From assembly GCF_014647795.1 (NCBI RefSeq), contig NZ_BMPW01000019.1, positions 1 to 64,000 on the forward strand: a stretch of DNA of 64,000 nt, in the 5' to 3' direction. Within the stretch, counting starts at the first letter, position 1. Every line of letters starts with the position of its first letter. Shown in pieces: positions 35,470 through 44,368 of the stretch. The position numbers and the translations under genes were made by a program. Origin of the DNA: Actinoplanes campanulatus (lineage in GTDB: Bacteria > Actinomycetota > Actinomycetes > Mycobacteriales > Micromonosporaceae). The notes below the pieces were generated by a model that was given only the letters and a program-made list of their open reading frames with translations, made no database searches and was not told the origin of the DNA.

Positions 35470-35685
35470 TCAGTCATTCAGCTCTGACTCCCTTTCCATC
35501 TCCCGAACGAACTCCTCGACAGCAGATAGCCGAAAGCGCAGAGTCTTGCCCATGCGGAAGCCCTTGGGTCCGGTTCCCTGTGTTCGCCATTTCCTAAGTG
35601 TTCCAGGGGTGGTCTTCAGCAGTCCGACGACCTCATCGAATGTGAGGAGTTCGTCCGCGAGGTGCTTTTTGTTCTGAGCCGGCAT
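35470..35685 (-). CDS. xis: Excisionase-like HTH protein
   Basis: The 71-residue protein starts at the ATG at 35685 (GGAG 5 bases upstream). LLTFDEVVGLLKTTPGTLRK then PKGFRMGKTLRFRLSAVEEF is the MerR-like winged helix of excisionases (helix_turn_helix_17 type), which bend DNA at the att site and direct the integrase to excise. It lies divergent from the primase-helicase, with two GACAAC-type repeat clusters between them. Confidence 0.82.
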   Translation of the reverse strand: MPAQNKKHLADELLTFDEVVGLLKTTPGTLRKWRTQGTGPKGFRMGKTLRFRLSAVEEFVREMERESELND

Positions 35686-35781
35686 CGCATCTCCGGAGGG
35701 TTGCTCTACTGTTCGGTCCGATTCGTTGGTGGTGCGAGTGTGTCTGTGTTGCCCATCGTGCGGTGTCATACGAGCGCCTGG

Positions 35782-35868
35782 ATAGTTGTCTCCGGTTGTC
35801 CCGCGTGAGATTGCCACCAAGCCTTCGAGGCTGGGACAACGACAGACACCCACAGACAACCGCAGACC
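35782..35868. repeat. GACAAC-type repeat clusters in the xis/primase intergenic region
   Basis: Two clusters face each other. At 35782-35805 the minus strand reads GACAACCGGAGACAACTAT. At 35833-35868 the plus strand reads GGGACAAC then CAGACACC, CAGACAAC and GCAGACCA at 8-11 base spacing. The same pattern occurs at 41731-41763 and 49809-49845, each time in a promoter region of this element. It is a likely operator or iteron set. Confidence 0.6.
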
Positions 35869-36030
35869 ACTTCCAATGAGGACTACGGATCGGCAAGGCT
35901 CAAGGTCGCGCAAGGACGAACAGAGTGCGGCGCGTGACAGCTCGGGTCCCGAAAGCCCATAAAGGCTATTTGTCTCAAGGGATCGGGCTGGAGCTTTGCA
36001 TTCTGTTCCCGATATCGCGATGGGGAACGG

Positions 36031-38502
36031 GTGAATCGACAACCAGATACGCAGACCGCCGCGCTTGCCTGGCACGATGCCGGCTGCGCAGTCATTCCGA
36101 TTAGAGCCGACGGCAGCAAGGCACCTCTCGTGCCCTGGCGCCGTTACCAGAACGAAGGCGCTAGCCGCGAGGAGGTCCAAGCCTGGTTCGCCGGCAGTCC
36201 GCCAGGCATAGCCGTGCTGTGCGGTGCTGTTTCCGGCAACCTGGAGATGTTGGAGCTGGAAGGCCGGGCTGTCACCGAAGGATTGGCGCGTCAGCTGGTC
36301 GTGCTGATGGAGGCAGCCGGGCTCAGCGAGCTCTGGCGGCGGATCGCGGTCGACGGCTATGCGGAACGGACGCCATCAGGCGGAGTGCATTTGCTCTACC
36401 GCGTCGACGGTGGACCGGTCGGTAGGAACCTCAAGCTGGCCCGGCGGGCCGCTACAGAGGGCGAACTCGCTGTCGATCCGGCCGACAAGATCAAGACCTT
36501 GGCCGAGACGCGCGGCGAGGGTGGTTACACGATCGTTGCGCCGTCGCATGGGATGGTCCATGAGAGCCGGCGGCCATGGGTCGCGGTCGGTGACGCGGCG
36601 CCTGGCCGCATTCCTACTTTGATGATGGCCGAGCGTGATGCGCTGCTCGCGGTGGTGCGGTCGCTGGATGCTATGCCGCCTCCTGCGCCGGTCCCGTCGC
36701 CTAGGCCGAAGCCGTCGGACCGCTCTGGGCTGGCTCCTGGTGATGACTTCGAGAGCCGTACTGACTGGACGGCTATCTTGGAGCCGGCGGGGTGGACGTT
36801 GGTATCGCAGCTCGGTCGAACGCGGTACTGGCGGCGGCCGGGGAAAGCCGTGGGGATTTCGGCGACGACCGGGCGCGCGGATGATCGCGACCGCTTGTGG
36901 GTCTTCTCCAGCAGCACGGTCTTCGATGTCGAGCGTCCGATCACCAAGTTTCGGGCTTACGCGGTGCTGCACCACGGCGGTGATCACAGCGCTGCGGCGC
37001 GGGCGCTGCGTGCGGGCGGCTTCGGTGGTTCCCGGCCAGTGGGGCTGGCCGGGCCCGCGGCGAGCGCAGACGGTGCGGCACAGAGCGCTGGCAGTGTTGG
37101 TCGCGCCGTCCAGGTTGTTGCGGAGGCGGTGCCGCATGTGGCGGCTTGGGGGCCGACGGAGGATGGATTGGCTCGGGCTCTGGTCGCTCATCATGGGCAC
37201 GAGTTGCGGTATTGCCCGCAGCGCGGGATGTGGCTTCGCTGGGTGGGGCATCGCTGGGCATGGGATGACGAGGAGTGGCATCGGGAGCTGGTGCGAGCGC
37301 TGGCCCGAGAGCTGCCGTCGGTAGGGCCATGGCGCCGGTTCCGGGCTCAGGCGCTGTCGGCGGGCGGGGTGTCGGGGGTGATCCGGCTGGCCCGGTCGGA
37401 TCCGGGGATCACCGTGGGGATCGATCGGCTGGACGCGCGCCCATACGAGTTGAACACGCCAGGTGGGGTAGTGGATCTGCGTACCGCTGCGCTCACCCCC
37501 TCTGATCCGGCCCTGCTGCACACCAGGAGCACGGTTGCAGCTCCGGACTTCGATCGGCGTTCCGAAGCGTTTGATCGGTTCCTCGAGGACACCTTCGCCG
37601 AGGACACGGCGTTGGCCGGCTATGTGCAGCGGCTGGTGGGTGTCTCTGCGATCGGTGTGGTGCTGGAGCAACTGCTGCCGTTCGCGGTGGGACCGGGGGC
37701 GAATGGCAAGAGCACGCTGCTGGAGGCGGGAATGCATGCGCTGGGCCGGGGTGAAGGTGGGTACGCGTCTGCGGCTTCGGCGGAGATGCTGATGGTGCGC
37801 AAGCACGCCGAGCATCCGGCGGAGCTGGCGCAACTCGCGGGCACCCGGCTGGTGGTGTGTACGGAGCTTGATGAGGGTCAGCGTTTCGCGGAGGCTCGTG
37901 TCAAACAGCTGACCGGCCGGGATTCGATCAACGCACGGTTCATGCGCCGGGACTTCTTCACGTTCTTGCCGAGTCACACGCTGTGGCTGCTGGCCAACCA
38001 TCTGCCTGCAGCGCGGGCTGGTGGGCCGGCGTTCTGGCGCCGGATCCGGGTACTTCCGTTCGTCAATATCGTGCCGCCCGATCGGCAGATCAAGAAGTTG
38101 GGTGAGATCCTCGCGCAGGACGCACCGGCGGTGCTGGCCTGGATCGTGGCGGGAGCAGCGGCCTATCACGCGGACGGGTTGCAGGAACCGGCGTCGGTGT
38201 CCGCGGCAACCGCCGCCTACGCGCGTGACCAGGACACGGTAGGGCGTTTCGTGGAGGAGATGTGCCGCCACGGCGAGGCCGCGGAGACGCTGCGGGTGCC
38301 GACGACAGTGCTGCGTGACGCCTACGAGCAGTGGTGCGAGCAGGCCGGTGAGCGAGCGGTCTCGGCGAAACGGCTGACGCAGGAGCTGCGTCGATTCCGG
38401 GTAGCGGACGCGCGGGGTGGCAAAGGGCGCCGCTTCTATGAGGGGATCGCGCTGCTGGTTTTCGAAGACGGGCAGCAGGCCATGCTGGGGCGTGCGTCGT
38501 GA
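36031..38502 (+). CDS. Bifunctional primase-polymerase / D5-family helicase
   Basis: The protein is 823 residues. The N-terminal 190 residues are a prim-pol domain: AGCAVIPIRADGSKAP, the acidic box NLEMLELEG (about 70) and GGVHLLYRVDG with the catalytic His (about 119). The C-terminal half is a phage/plasmid P4/D5-type superfamily III helicase, with the D5_N-like FLEDTFAEDTALAGYVQRLV, Walker A VGPGANGKSTLLE (about 553) and VVCTELDEGQRF as Walker B. A winged-helix tail follows. It primes and unwinds the circular form of the element for replication. The GTG start has only a weak RBS, and the repeats upstream suggest regulation. Confidence 0.88.
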   Translation: MNRQPDTQTAALAWHDAGCAVIPIRADGSKAPLVPWRRYQNEGASREEVQAWFAGSPPGIAVLCGAVSGNLEMLELEGRAVTEGLARQLVVLMEAAGLSELWRRIAVDGYAERTPSGGVHLLYRVDGGPVGRNLKLARRAATEGELAVDPADKIKTLAETRGEGGYTIVAPSHGMVHESRRPWVAVGDAAPGRIPTLMMAERDALLAVVRSLDAMPPPAPVPSPRPKPSDRSGLAPGDDFESRTDWTAILEPAGWTLVSQLGRTRYWRRPGKAVGISATTGRADDRDRLWVFSSSTVFDVERPITKFRAYAVLHHGGDHSAAARALRAGGFGGSRPVGLAGPAASADGAAQSAGSVGRAVQVVAEAVPHVAAWGPTEDGLARALVAHHGHELRYCPQRGMWLRWVGHRWAWDDEEWHRELVRALARELPSVGPWRRFRAQALSAGGVSGVIRLARSDPGITVGIDRLDARPYELNTPGGVVDLRTAALTPSDPALLHTRSTVAAPDFDRRSEAFDRFLEDTFAEDTALAGYVQRLVGVSAIGVVLEQLLPFAVGPGANGKSTLLEAGMHALGRGEGGYASAASAEMLMVRKHAEHPAELAQLAGTRLVVCTELDEGQRFAEARVKQLTGRDSINARFMRRDFFTFLPSHTLWLLANHLPAARAGGPAFWRRIRVLPFVNIVPPDRQIKKLGEILAQDAPAVLAWIVAGAAAYHADGLQEPASVSAATAAYARDQDTVGRFVEEMCRHGEAAETLRVPTTVLRDAYEQWCEQAGERAVSAKRLTQELRRFRVADARGGKGRRFYEGIALLVFEDGQQAMLGRAS

Positions 38503-38508
38503 GCGGCG

Positions 38509-38637
38509 GGGTGACAGGTGACAGGTGTGCCGGGATTTCCCGGTTGACGGCCTTACGCGCGCGTGCGCGCGTTGCGTGTGACGCGCGCACGGAGTCGAAG
38601 AGCCGGATTCTGGTGCCTCATCTGTCACCTGTCACCC
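38509..38637. repeat. 16-bp perfect inverted repeat after the primase-helicase gene (possible origin)
   Basis: GGGTGACAGGTGACAG at 38509-38524 is repeated exactly in inverted form at 38622-38637. Each arm is itself a tandem GTGACAG pair. Between them is a run of alternating CG/GC (38556-38590). Such a site directly after a prim-pol/helicase gene could be the replication origin of the element. A small open frame at 38499-38705 overlaps it and is probably not real. Confidence 0.5.
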
Positions 38638-38753
38638 GTGGGGTGTGTCGGTGGCAGGACGGGTGGGCTGTTGCGCCTGGGGTTCGGGTCGCCCTTCGCC
38701 GGTGACTTGGCGGGGACGACCAAAGCGGCGTCGATGGTGGGTGCCTGTGACGG

Positions 38754-39590
38754 TTAGGTGGGGTGGTCGTCGGCGGGGATGAGCAGCATAAATCGGGTGC
38801 CGGGTGCACGCATCGGTTCGAGCCCGACGATGTCGACCCGGGTCACCTTGCGATGGTGCGGCAGGTAGAGGCAGCGCTGGTCGCCGTCAGGATGAAGGTA
38901 GGTCAGCGGTTGATCCCAGATTTTTCGTGCTTCGCTATTGGTGTCGAGGATTTCAGTGAGAACTTGCTCGAGCCGTTTGTTGTCCGGGAAGCGGGCGCGA
39001 GCGGCGCGCATTTGGCCGAGCATTTTCGGCGCCCAATCCGTTCGCCACTGGTGCAGTTGGGTGCGGGCTTCGGGATAGGTGAAGACCCACCGCATCACGT
39101 TGGTCTCATGGCCGTCGACCCAGGGGAACCACTGACGAGCGATGTCGTTGTAGGCGACGACATCCCACGCTGGATCGGTGATGTAGGCGGGCCAGGGCTG
39201 GGCGGCGAGGACGTGCTTGAACGTGGGAGCGGAGCTGACGGCGGAGGGCAGTCGTGGCGAGGTGGGTTCGTGGCCGGTGGAGAACCAGAACAGCAGCCGT
39301 CGTTCGTCGGGTGTCATCCGCAAGGTGTAGGCGACGCGGTCCAGGAAGTCGCCGGAGTAGTTCTTCGGTTCGCCGCGTTCCAAGCTGCTGTACCAGGCGG
39401 TGCTGTAGCCGACCAGGGTGGCGACGAGTTCTTGGCTTACGGTCCGGCGTCGTGGCCGGCGAGCTGAGTGGGCGCTGAGGCCCGGGATGTCGTCGATGTT
39501 GAGTCGTAGCCGGCAGGAGCGAACTAGCGCAGCCAGTTCTTCGTTCGCGCTGGGAGTGGGCCCGCCGGTCCCCCGTGGACCTGGTGTCAT
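38754..39590 (-). CDS. XRE/MmyB-like transcriptional regulator
   Basis: The protein is 278 residues from the ATG at 39590, chosen because GAGG lies 5 bases upstream; the frame is open further up. The N-terminal helix-turn-helix is SQELVATLVGYSTAWYSSLERG (about residues 52-73). The rest is the MmyB-like ligand-binding (PAS-like) domain: WPAYITDPAWDVVAYNDIAR, WFPWVDGHETNVMRWVFTYP and the C-terminal LTYLHPDGDQRCLYLPHH. Such proteins often control neighbouring mobile or metabolic genes. It is convergent with the primase gene, and its upstream region carries a 14-bp palindrome. Confidence 0.85.
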   Translation of the reverse strand: MTPGPRGTGGPTPSANEELAALVRSCRLRLNIDDIPGLSAHSARRPRRRTVSQELVATLVGYSTAWYSSLERGEPKNYSGDFLDRVAYTLRMTPDERRLLFWFSTGHEPTSPRLPSAVSSAPTFKHVLAAQPWPAYITDPAWDVVAYNDIARQWFPWVDGHETNVMRWVFTYPEARTQLHQWRTDWAPKMLGQMRAARARFPDNKRLEQVLTEILDTNSEARKIWDQPLTYLHPDGDQRCLYLPHHRKVTRVDIVGLEPMRAPGTRFMLLIPADDHPT

Positions 39591-40388
39591 CTTGACCTCG
39601 CGGTGCATGCTGCGTCGGCTCAAAGGTGAAGGTGGCTGTTGTTAGGCGCGTTAACTTAGCAGTGTCGATCATGAGGGGGGTGGTCAATTGTGTTGCGGAA
39701 CGATCCGGGGATGGCTCGCCTGTGTGTTCGCTGTGTATTGCGGATCCGCAACGGTGCACGCAGTGTGATTGACAATTCACCAACTGCCAGTTTCGGAATT
39801 CTCAATGGCTGGCTTCGGCGCCCGGCGCCGTGCAGGATATTGGCTTGATCTTGACGCGGGGGATGCGCTGCTGCTGTTCGTGCTGGTCAGCGACGGGTTG
39901 TACTCGGCTTGTCCCACTGCTCGCTCCGGGAGGCGAGGGATGTGGCAGGCCAGGATGTCGACGCGACCAGGCCACGTTGGGCGACGCATCGACGGGTGTG
40001 GGTGCGCCTCAAGGGGGCGTTCCGGACCAGTGACTCAGTGTCATGGTCGTCGGTCGATGGCTCGACGCAATCGGCGAATGTGATCTCTGCTACAGCTGCG
40101 GGTGAGGTTCTCGGCACCTACCGTGGTCTCGGCACACAGAGGACGGAAGATCCCCCGCCGTCACGCCTGCTGTGACCCCTCGTCGAGTCGAGCCGGCGCG
40201 TGGCTCCACCTGGACCGGTGTTCCGCCGGCCGCGAGCCGCTATCAGGGGGTTTAGCGGCTGGGATGGTTCGACCTGGCGTGGAGAGCGCTCTTCAACCTG
40301 GGAGAAGCGGTTCGATAACTGGGGCACGACGGAAAGGAGGTTGTGTACGCACGGTCGCGGCAATGCGGTTGATTGACCACTAACGACC
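39591..40388. promoter_or_regulatory. Regulator intergenic region with 14-bp palindrome
   Basis: I see no convincing gene in these 800 bp. TTGCGGATCCGCAA (39736-39749) is a perfect palindrome, and a half-like TTGCGGAACGATCCG occurs at 39693-39707. A TTGACA (39767-39772) could be a -35 box but has no clear -10 partner. These are likely operator sites for the flanking regulators. Confidence 0.45.
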
Positions 40389-40808
40389 ATGGGGGATGCC
40401 GTGGTGACCATGCTCATGGCCGATTCTGCCGAATCGGCCCATCCGGAAAGGTACACAGAGTCTGCCGACGACCCGAGACGGGTCGTGCCAGCGGGGGGAG
40501 ACAAATCAGCGATGCAGGTATCCCGAAGCGAGGAGAACAGCGCGCTCTCCGGGCTCAGCTTCGGGCGCCGCCTGCGGCGGCTGCGCATGCGGCAGGGTTG
40601 GACGCAATTGGTTCTCGCGCAACGGATGCGAGACATCGCCGTAGATCACGGCGGTACCGCCGAGCTGATCTCTCTCAAGGCGATGATCAGCAAGTGGGAG
40701 AACGGGCACAAAGAGCCTGACGAGTTCAACAGGCGGCTGCTCGCCGCAGCACTAGGTGCCACCGTTGCTGATCTCGGTCTGGCGGAGGATCCCGACTTCC
40801 TCTGGTGA
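40389..40808 (+). CDS. XRE-family HTH regulator
   Basis: The protein is 139 residues from ATG 40389. The ATG at 40512, 11 bases after a GGGGGGAG, would give a 98-residue protein that still has the whole domain. FGRRLRRLRMRQGWTQLVLAQRM, ISLKAMISKWENGHKEPD and LLAAALGATVADL are the helices of a Cro/C1-type DNA-binding domain, with a 10-residue insertion between helices 2 and 3. No ligand domain follows. It is a candidate reader of the GACAAC repeats or of the palindrome upstream. Confidence 0.8.
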   Translation: MGDAVVTMLMADSAESAHPERYTESADDPRRVVPAGGDKSAMQVSRSEENSALSGLSFGRRLRRLRMRQGWTQLVLAQRMRDIAVDHGGTAELISLKAMISKWENGHKEPDEFNRRLLAAALGATVADLGLAEDPDFLW

Positions 40809-40923
40809 GCTGTCTGCCTTCGGTCCATCAACAGCCATAGGCGCCTCAACGGCGCGAGTCCCCCCGCTATCCGACGCGCGGGCTTTCCCCACCCGCGCAC
40901 GACATGATCGAGGCGGCGCCGGT

Positions 40924-41619
40924 CTATCCGGCGTCGCCTTCTTCACGAGTTCCCAGCACGACGCCGAGTGCCCACGCCACTGTCGCCGCATAGCGGTGCA
41001 GTGTCTCGGGAAACGCCTCAGCGATTCCCTGCGGCTGGTCTGCACCTGCCCTGACAGCGGACGGATCGTCGTACGCCTGGGCGTTGTGGCCCCACAGTTG
41101 GTGCGAGATCACCTGGCGCAGTGCCTCGTGGGCGCTCCGAACCGCATCATTCTGCTCCGCCAGCCGCGGATCTTCGGCTGGGGAGGGAAACCGGACCTGC
41201 GGTACGAAATGATCCAATGCGCAGATCAGATCGGACGGCCTGATCTGTTCCGAGCCCGGCAGCGGCAGAGGTCGACCGGCGACGGCGGCAACAGCGACCT
41301 GCGTTGCGTAAGCAGCGTAGGAGGCGGCTGCCCGCGCTAACGCGACCAAGGTTTGCGCATGGAAGTTGTCAGCGACCGCTTCCAGATCGGCGATGACCTG
41401 CGCCTGAGGTAAGGGTCTCGCCGATGGTGCCTGCGGATCGGCTGGATCGTCCGCTGCCCGCATCTCCCGGGCGGTGGTGTATTGCACCGCAATGGTGAAC
41501 GCCTGATTGACGGCTATCGCGGCCAGATTGCAGGCCCTGCCGTACTCATTCAGAGCCTGCCGAACCGGCTCCGGAAGTCTGGTGTCGCGCTGCAACAGGT
41601 CGTGCGTAATCGCACTCAT
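40924..41619 (-). CDS. Hypothetical helical protein
   Basis: The protein is 231 residues from the ATG at 41619, preceded by GGACGAGG. I do not recognise the family. It is mostly helical and Ala-rich, with no signal peptide or membrane segment (LAAIAVNQAFTIAVQYTTAR and ALARAAASYAAYATQVAVAA are amphipathic). It is transcribed away from the biosynthesis-like operon, with a GACAAC repeat in the shared promoter region, so it is probably co-regulated with it. Confidence 0.65.
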   Translation of the reverse strand: MSAITHDLLQRDTRLPEPVRQALNEYGRACNLAAIAVNQAFTIAVQYTTAREMRAADDPADPQAPSARPLPQAQVIADLEAVADNFHAQTLVALARAAASYAAYATQVAVAAVAGRPLPLPGSEQIRPSDLICALDHFVPQVRFPSPAEDPRLAEQNDAVRSAHEALRQVISHQLWGHNAQAYDDPSAVRAGADQPQGIAEAFPETLHRYAATVAWALGVVLGTREEGDAG

Positions 41620-41730
41620 GTCCTCGTCCCCCGGGGTACTCACAGTCGCGTCTGTGTTCGACGCCAACACCACGTGTCGGCCGCTTCTCGACCGATGCCC
41701 GTGCCACTTCAGATCACGTCCGTTGTCTTC

Positions 41731-41763
41731 GCGGGACAACCCCAGACAACCGGAGACATCTAT
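41731..41763 (+). repeat. GACAAC-type repeat in a divergent promoter region
   Basis: The sequence GCGGGACAAC, CCCAGACAAC, CGGAGACATC gives three units at 10-base spacing, followed by TAT. This is the same arrangement as at 35782-35805 and 49809-49845. It lies about 110 bp upstream of the minus-strand gene ending its 5' side at 41619 and just before the small gene at 41796. A separate AGTTC-AAC-GAACT palindrome is at 41804-41816. Confidence 0.6.
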
Positions 41764-41795
41764 CGATCGCGCCGCCGGTGGCCGAGGGTCGAGAC

Positions 41796-42023
41796 GTGAT
41801 CAAAGTTCAACGAACTCTAAACGAGGCCACCGGAAGGGGCCAGACGTCGCCCCCGGCACCCGATGTGCCAAATTTCGAACACCAGCCCGGCGGGCGCGTC
41901 GACGCCCGTGTTCGGCGCTTGCCGCCACCGGCCCGACGCCAGGTGTGCCGAATTCGGCTCGTCGTGGCGTGCCGCCGGGCCGAGCGGCAAGCCTACGGCG
42001 CCGACGAGGCGCGACGGGCATGA
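41796..42023 (+). CDS. Small basic hypothetical protein coupled to the L,D-transpeptidase gene
   Basis: This gene has 75 codons from a GTG at 41796 with GAGGG 7 bases upstream. The stop overlaps the ATG of the next gene (ATGA), typical of translational coupling. The product is Arg/Pro-rich (VRRLPPPARRQVCRIRLVVA) with no known domain. It may only serve as a leader that brings ribosomes to the next start. Confidence 0.4.
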   Translation: MIKVQRTLNEATGRGQTSPPAPDVPNFEHQPGGRVDARVRRLPPPARRQVCRIRLVVACRRAERQAYGADEARRA

Positions 42024-42928
42024 AACCCGCAATTGCTTCCGGACGGCTCGAGCCGCCGGTTCGGTCTCTGCGGGCCCATCCGCTGACCCACGTCCTGCGC
42101 CACCGCCTGGTGCCGCAGAACCGATGGTCACGAACCGTGGTGTGCGCTGCCTCCGGGCTCGCACTCATCACACCCCTGCTACTGCGCCGCGGTATCAGCG
42201 ACCGCCTCACTGGCAGCGACCCGTATCACAGGACGCCTTCGGCGGCGCCGCTGTCGATACTGTCGACGGCTGAGATCGGCGACTTCGCGGCACTGCCAGA
42301 GGTGACGCCGTCGCAGCGGCTCGACACCGCGCCACGTGATCTCGCCGCCGACGGCACGGCGGGGGTCATCGCCCACAACCGGCAGCCGGTACACGTCTAC
42401 GCGGCCCCGGCCACTGCCGCAATCGCCTGGCTCGCGCCCCAGCACAACGGCATCGACACCTGGCTGCCCGTCATCGCCCAGCAACCCGGCTGGGTGCAGG
42501 TCCTGCTGCCCTCACACCCCGGCAACGCCAGCGGCTGGATCCGCACCGCCGAACTCGATCTCACGGTGACTCCGTACGAACTGCGCCTGCACCGGAGGTC
42601 CCACAGGCTCCAACTGTTCACCAACGGGAATCTGGCCCGCAGCTGGAAAGCCTGGCCAGGCACCGCAGAGATACCGACACCAGCCGGACGCACCTTCGTT
42701 CTGGCCGGCACACCGCACAGCGCGCCGGCCAGGGTTCTCGCCCTCGGCATGCACGGTCCGACCCCGTCGGCCTGCACCGGCTCCGTCGGCACCGTAGCCA
42801 TCCATTCCTCGGTAGTGCAGGCCGACGCCCGCGCTCCAGACTGCCGGACCTGCATTCGCGTACCGCCCGAGGCCATGGACGCACTGACCCGTCTTCCGCT
42901 CGGCTCACTCGTGCGCGTCTACCGCTGA
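42020..42928 (+). CDS. L,D-transpeptidase-like (YkuD) protein
   Basis: The protein is 302 residues from the ATG at 42020. One membrane segment (VVCAASGLALITPLLL, about residues 40-56) anchors it. A Pro/Ala-rich region and an SH3-like part follow (VHVYAAPATAAIAWLAPQHN), then the catalytic domain with YELRLHRRSHRLQLFTNG, TPAGRTFVLAG and the terminal VAIHSS..CRTCIRVPPEAM. The His and the Cys-x-Arg of this last part are the YkuD active site. Such enzymes cross-link or modify peptidoglycan. In a conjugative element it could remodel the donor wall; within this operon another role in peptide bond formation is possible. Confidence 0.65.
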   Translation: MKPAIASGRLEPPVRSLRAHPLTHVLRHRLVPQNRWSRTVVCAASGLALITPLLLRRGISDRLTGSDPYHRTPSAAPLSILSTAEIGDFAALPEVTPSQRLDTAPRDLAADGTAGVIAHNRQPVHVYAAPATAAIAWLAPQHNGIDTWLPVIAQQPGWVQVLLPSHPGNASGWIRTAELDLTVTPYELRLHRRSHRLQLFTNGNLARSWKAWPGTAEIPTPAGRTFVLAGTPHSAPARVLALGMHGPTPSACTGSVGTVAIHSSVVQADARAPDCRTCIRVPPEAMDALTRLPLGSLVRVYR

Positions 42929-42960
42929 CCCCGCCACCTTCACGAGAAGGAAGTCACTCG

Positions 42961-43614
42961 ATGACTGTGTCCCCGTACGCCCTGCTCGCGGCCACCGCCC
43001 TGACCGGCGGCGGCGCCCTGCTGGCCACCGTCCCCCCTTCACCGGCGCCCTACGACGCCGCCTTCGTCGCCTTCGCCTACGGCGATCAGCCACTGTCTGC
43101 CGGGCCGAACGCCTACAGTTCCTCCAGCCGAACCAGCGAGAACACCGGCGGCGCGCGATCGGCCGACGGCCGGCTGGAAGTCGGATGGGGCCACGCCATC
43201 GCAGGCGAAGGGCACGCCGACGCTGTCGCCACCGACATCACCGTGCTCGGCGGAGCCATCCGCGCAGCCGCCGTCATCGCCCACTGCCGTCAGGGCGCCG
43301 TGACATCGCGAGCTGTCGACGTCACCGGTGATGTGAACGGCACGGCAACCGTCGCCTACGACGTGCGCACCAAGAACCAGGATGGTTCGACCACTGTGGT
43401 CGGCATGCAAATCCGGGTTCACTCCGGAGACGGCACCGTCATCAACATCGCCTCGGCAACCTGCGCACCACAGCAGGACCGGCCACCACCGACGGCCCCC
43501 GACCTGACCGACCACACCGCCGGCTGGCCAGGGTTCCCCGGACGGATCTCGAACACCCGACCCCACCAGATTGGCGTCGTCACCCAGGCCGGCATCCTGT
43601 CGGCCGGAAGCTGA
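42961..43614 (+). CDS. Secreted hypothetical protein
   Basis: The protein is 217 residues. An N-terminal hydrophobic stretch (YALLAATALTGGGALLATVP) is a signal peptide or anchor. The mature part is Thr/Ser/Gly-rich and probably all beta (YGDQPLSAGPNAYSSSS, GHADAVATDITVLGG, TATVAYDVRTKNQDGSTTVV), ending in a Pro-rich tail. I do not recognise a named family; the strands resemble secreted beta-sandwich adhesion-type domains. It lies 32 bp after the L,D-transpeptidase gene and is probably in the same operon. Confidence 0.6.
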   Translation: MTVSPYALLAATALTGGGALLATVPPSPAPYDAAFVAFAYGDQPLSAGPNAYSSSSRTSENTGGARSADGRLEVGWGHAIAGEGHADAVATDITVLGGAIRAAAVIAHCRQGAVTSRAVDVTGDVNGTATVAYDVRTKNQDGSTTVVGMQIRVHSGDGTVINIASATCAPQQDRPPPTAPDLTDHTAGWPGFPGRISNTRPHQIGVVTQAGILSAGS

Positions 43615-43621
43615 GCTCGGC

Positions 43622-44311
43622 GTGCACCCCGGCACCGAAGCCACCACGTGCCTGACCAGCCACGTCCCTCCGCGGCACCGACCCGCGCCGCAGTACCCGG
43701 CGGCTGCCGCCCCGGCGATCACCTGCATCAACCGTGCCGACATCCCTGCCGTCGCCGCCGTGGCGGCGCATTACACCCAGGACGAGCCGGTGGCCGGCTG
43801 GCTACTACCCGACCGCCGCCGTCGGCCAGCCGCCTTACGCGCTTGCTTCGTATTACTCATCGAGCGGGCCCTGCAGAACGGGTTCGTCGACCTGCTCGCG
43901 GGTGACCGAGCAGTGGCGATATGGCTCGACCGGACCCGGCCGCTACCGGCAGCGCCTGACCAACTGCAGCGCCTACAAGAGGTGTGCGGCCCCGACAGTG
44001 ACGCCGTGCTGCTGCTCGCCGACATCGCCGGCCGCCATACGCCACCGATCCCACACCTGCACCTTGCCGTACTCGCCGCACCCGACCCGGCCGACGCCGT
44101 CGCCCTACTGGCTCATCGCCAGCAGCGACTGGACCGCGTAGGCGTCGCCACGTTCGCCTACGCCGCCAACCAGGTGCAGCTCGGTGCGCTGATGGCCGAG
44201 GGATTCCAACCGAGCGAAGCAGTCCGGCTCCCGGCGGGGCCGCCGCTGTGGCCCTCCCTGCGACCCGCAGCTCAGCGTCCTGCTGTCGCCGGCCGCCCGG
44301 CCGCCGCCTGA
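43622..44311 (+). CDS. GNAT-like acetyltransferase
   Basis: The protein is 229 residues from GTG 43622; a start at 43571 inside the previous gene is also open. The order ITCINRADIPAVAAVAAHYT, GFVDLLAGDRAVAIWLDR, HLHLAVLAAPDPADAVALLA, then TFAYAANQVQLGALMAEGFQPSE matches the beta-alpha skeleton of GNAT proteins. The central acetyl-CoA loop is not the usual R/Q-x-x-G-x-G, so activity is doubtful. It precedes the asparagine-synthetase homologue by 57 bp. Confidence 0.55.
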   Translation: MHPGTEATTCLTSHVPPRHRPAPQYPAAAAPAITCINRADIPAVAAVAAHYTQDEPVAGWLLPDRRRRPAALRACFVLLIERALQNGFVDLLAGDRAVAIWLDRTRPLPAAPDQLQRLQEVCGPDSDAVLLLADIAGRHTPPIPHLHLAVLAAPDPADAVALLAHRQQRLDRVGVATFAYAANQVQLGALMAEGFQPSEAVRLPAGPPLWPSLRPAAQRPAVAGRPAAA

Positions 44312-44368
44312 CCTGCTGCCCTCACACCACCTGCACTGATACCCCCGGACCGCGAGGAGAACTCTGGC

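Noticed and set aside
36376-38628. Minus-strand ORF of 750 codons opposite the primase-helicase.
   Set aside because: The plus strand has the clear prim-pol and Walker motifs; the antisense product is Arg/Pro/His-rich noise.
38499-38705. 68-codon ORF overlapping the end of the primase-helicase gene.
   Set aside because: It runs through the inverted repeat and the alternating CG tract, so its length reflects base composition and not coding.
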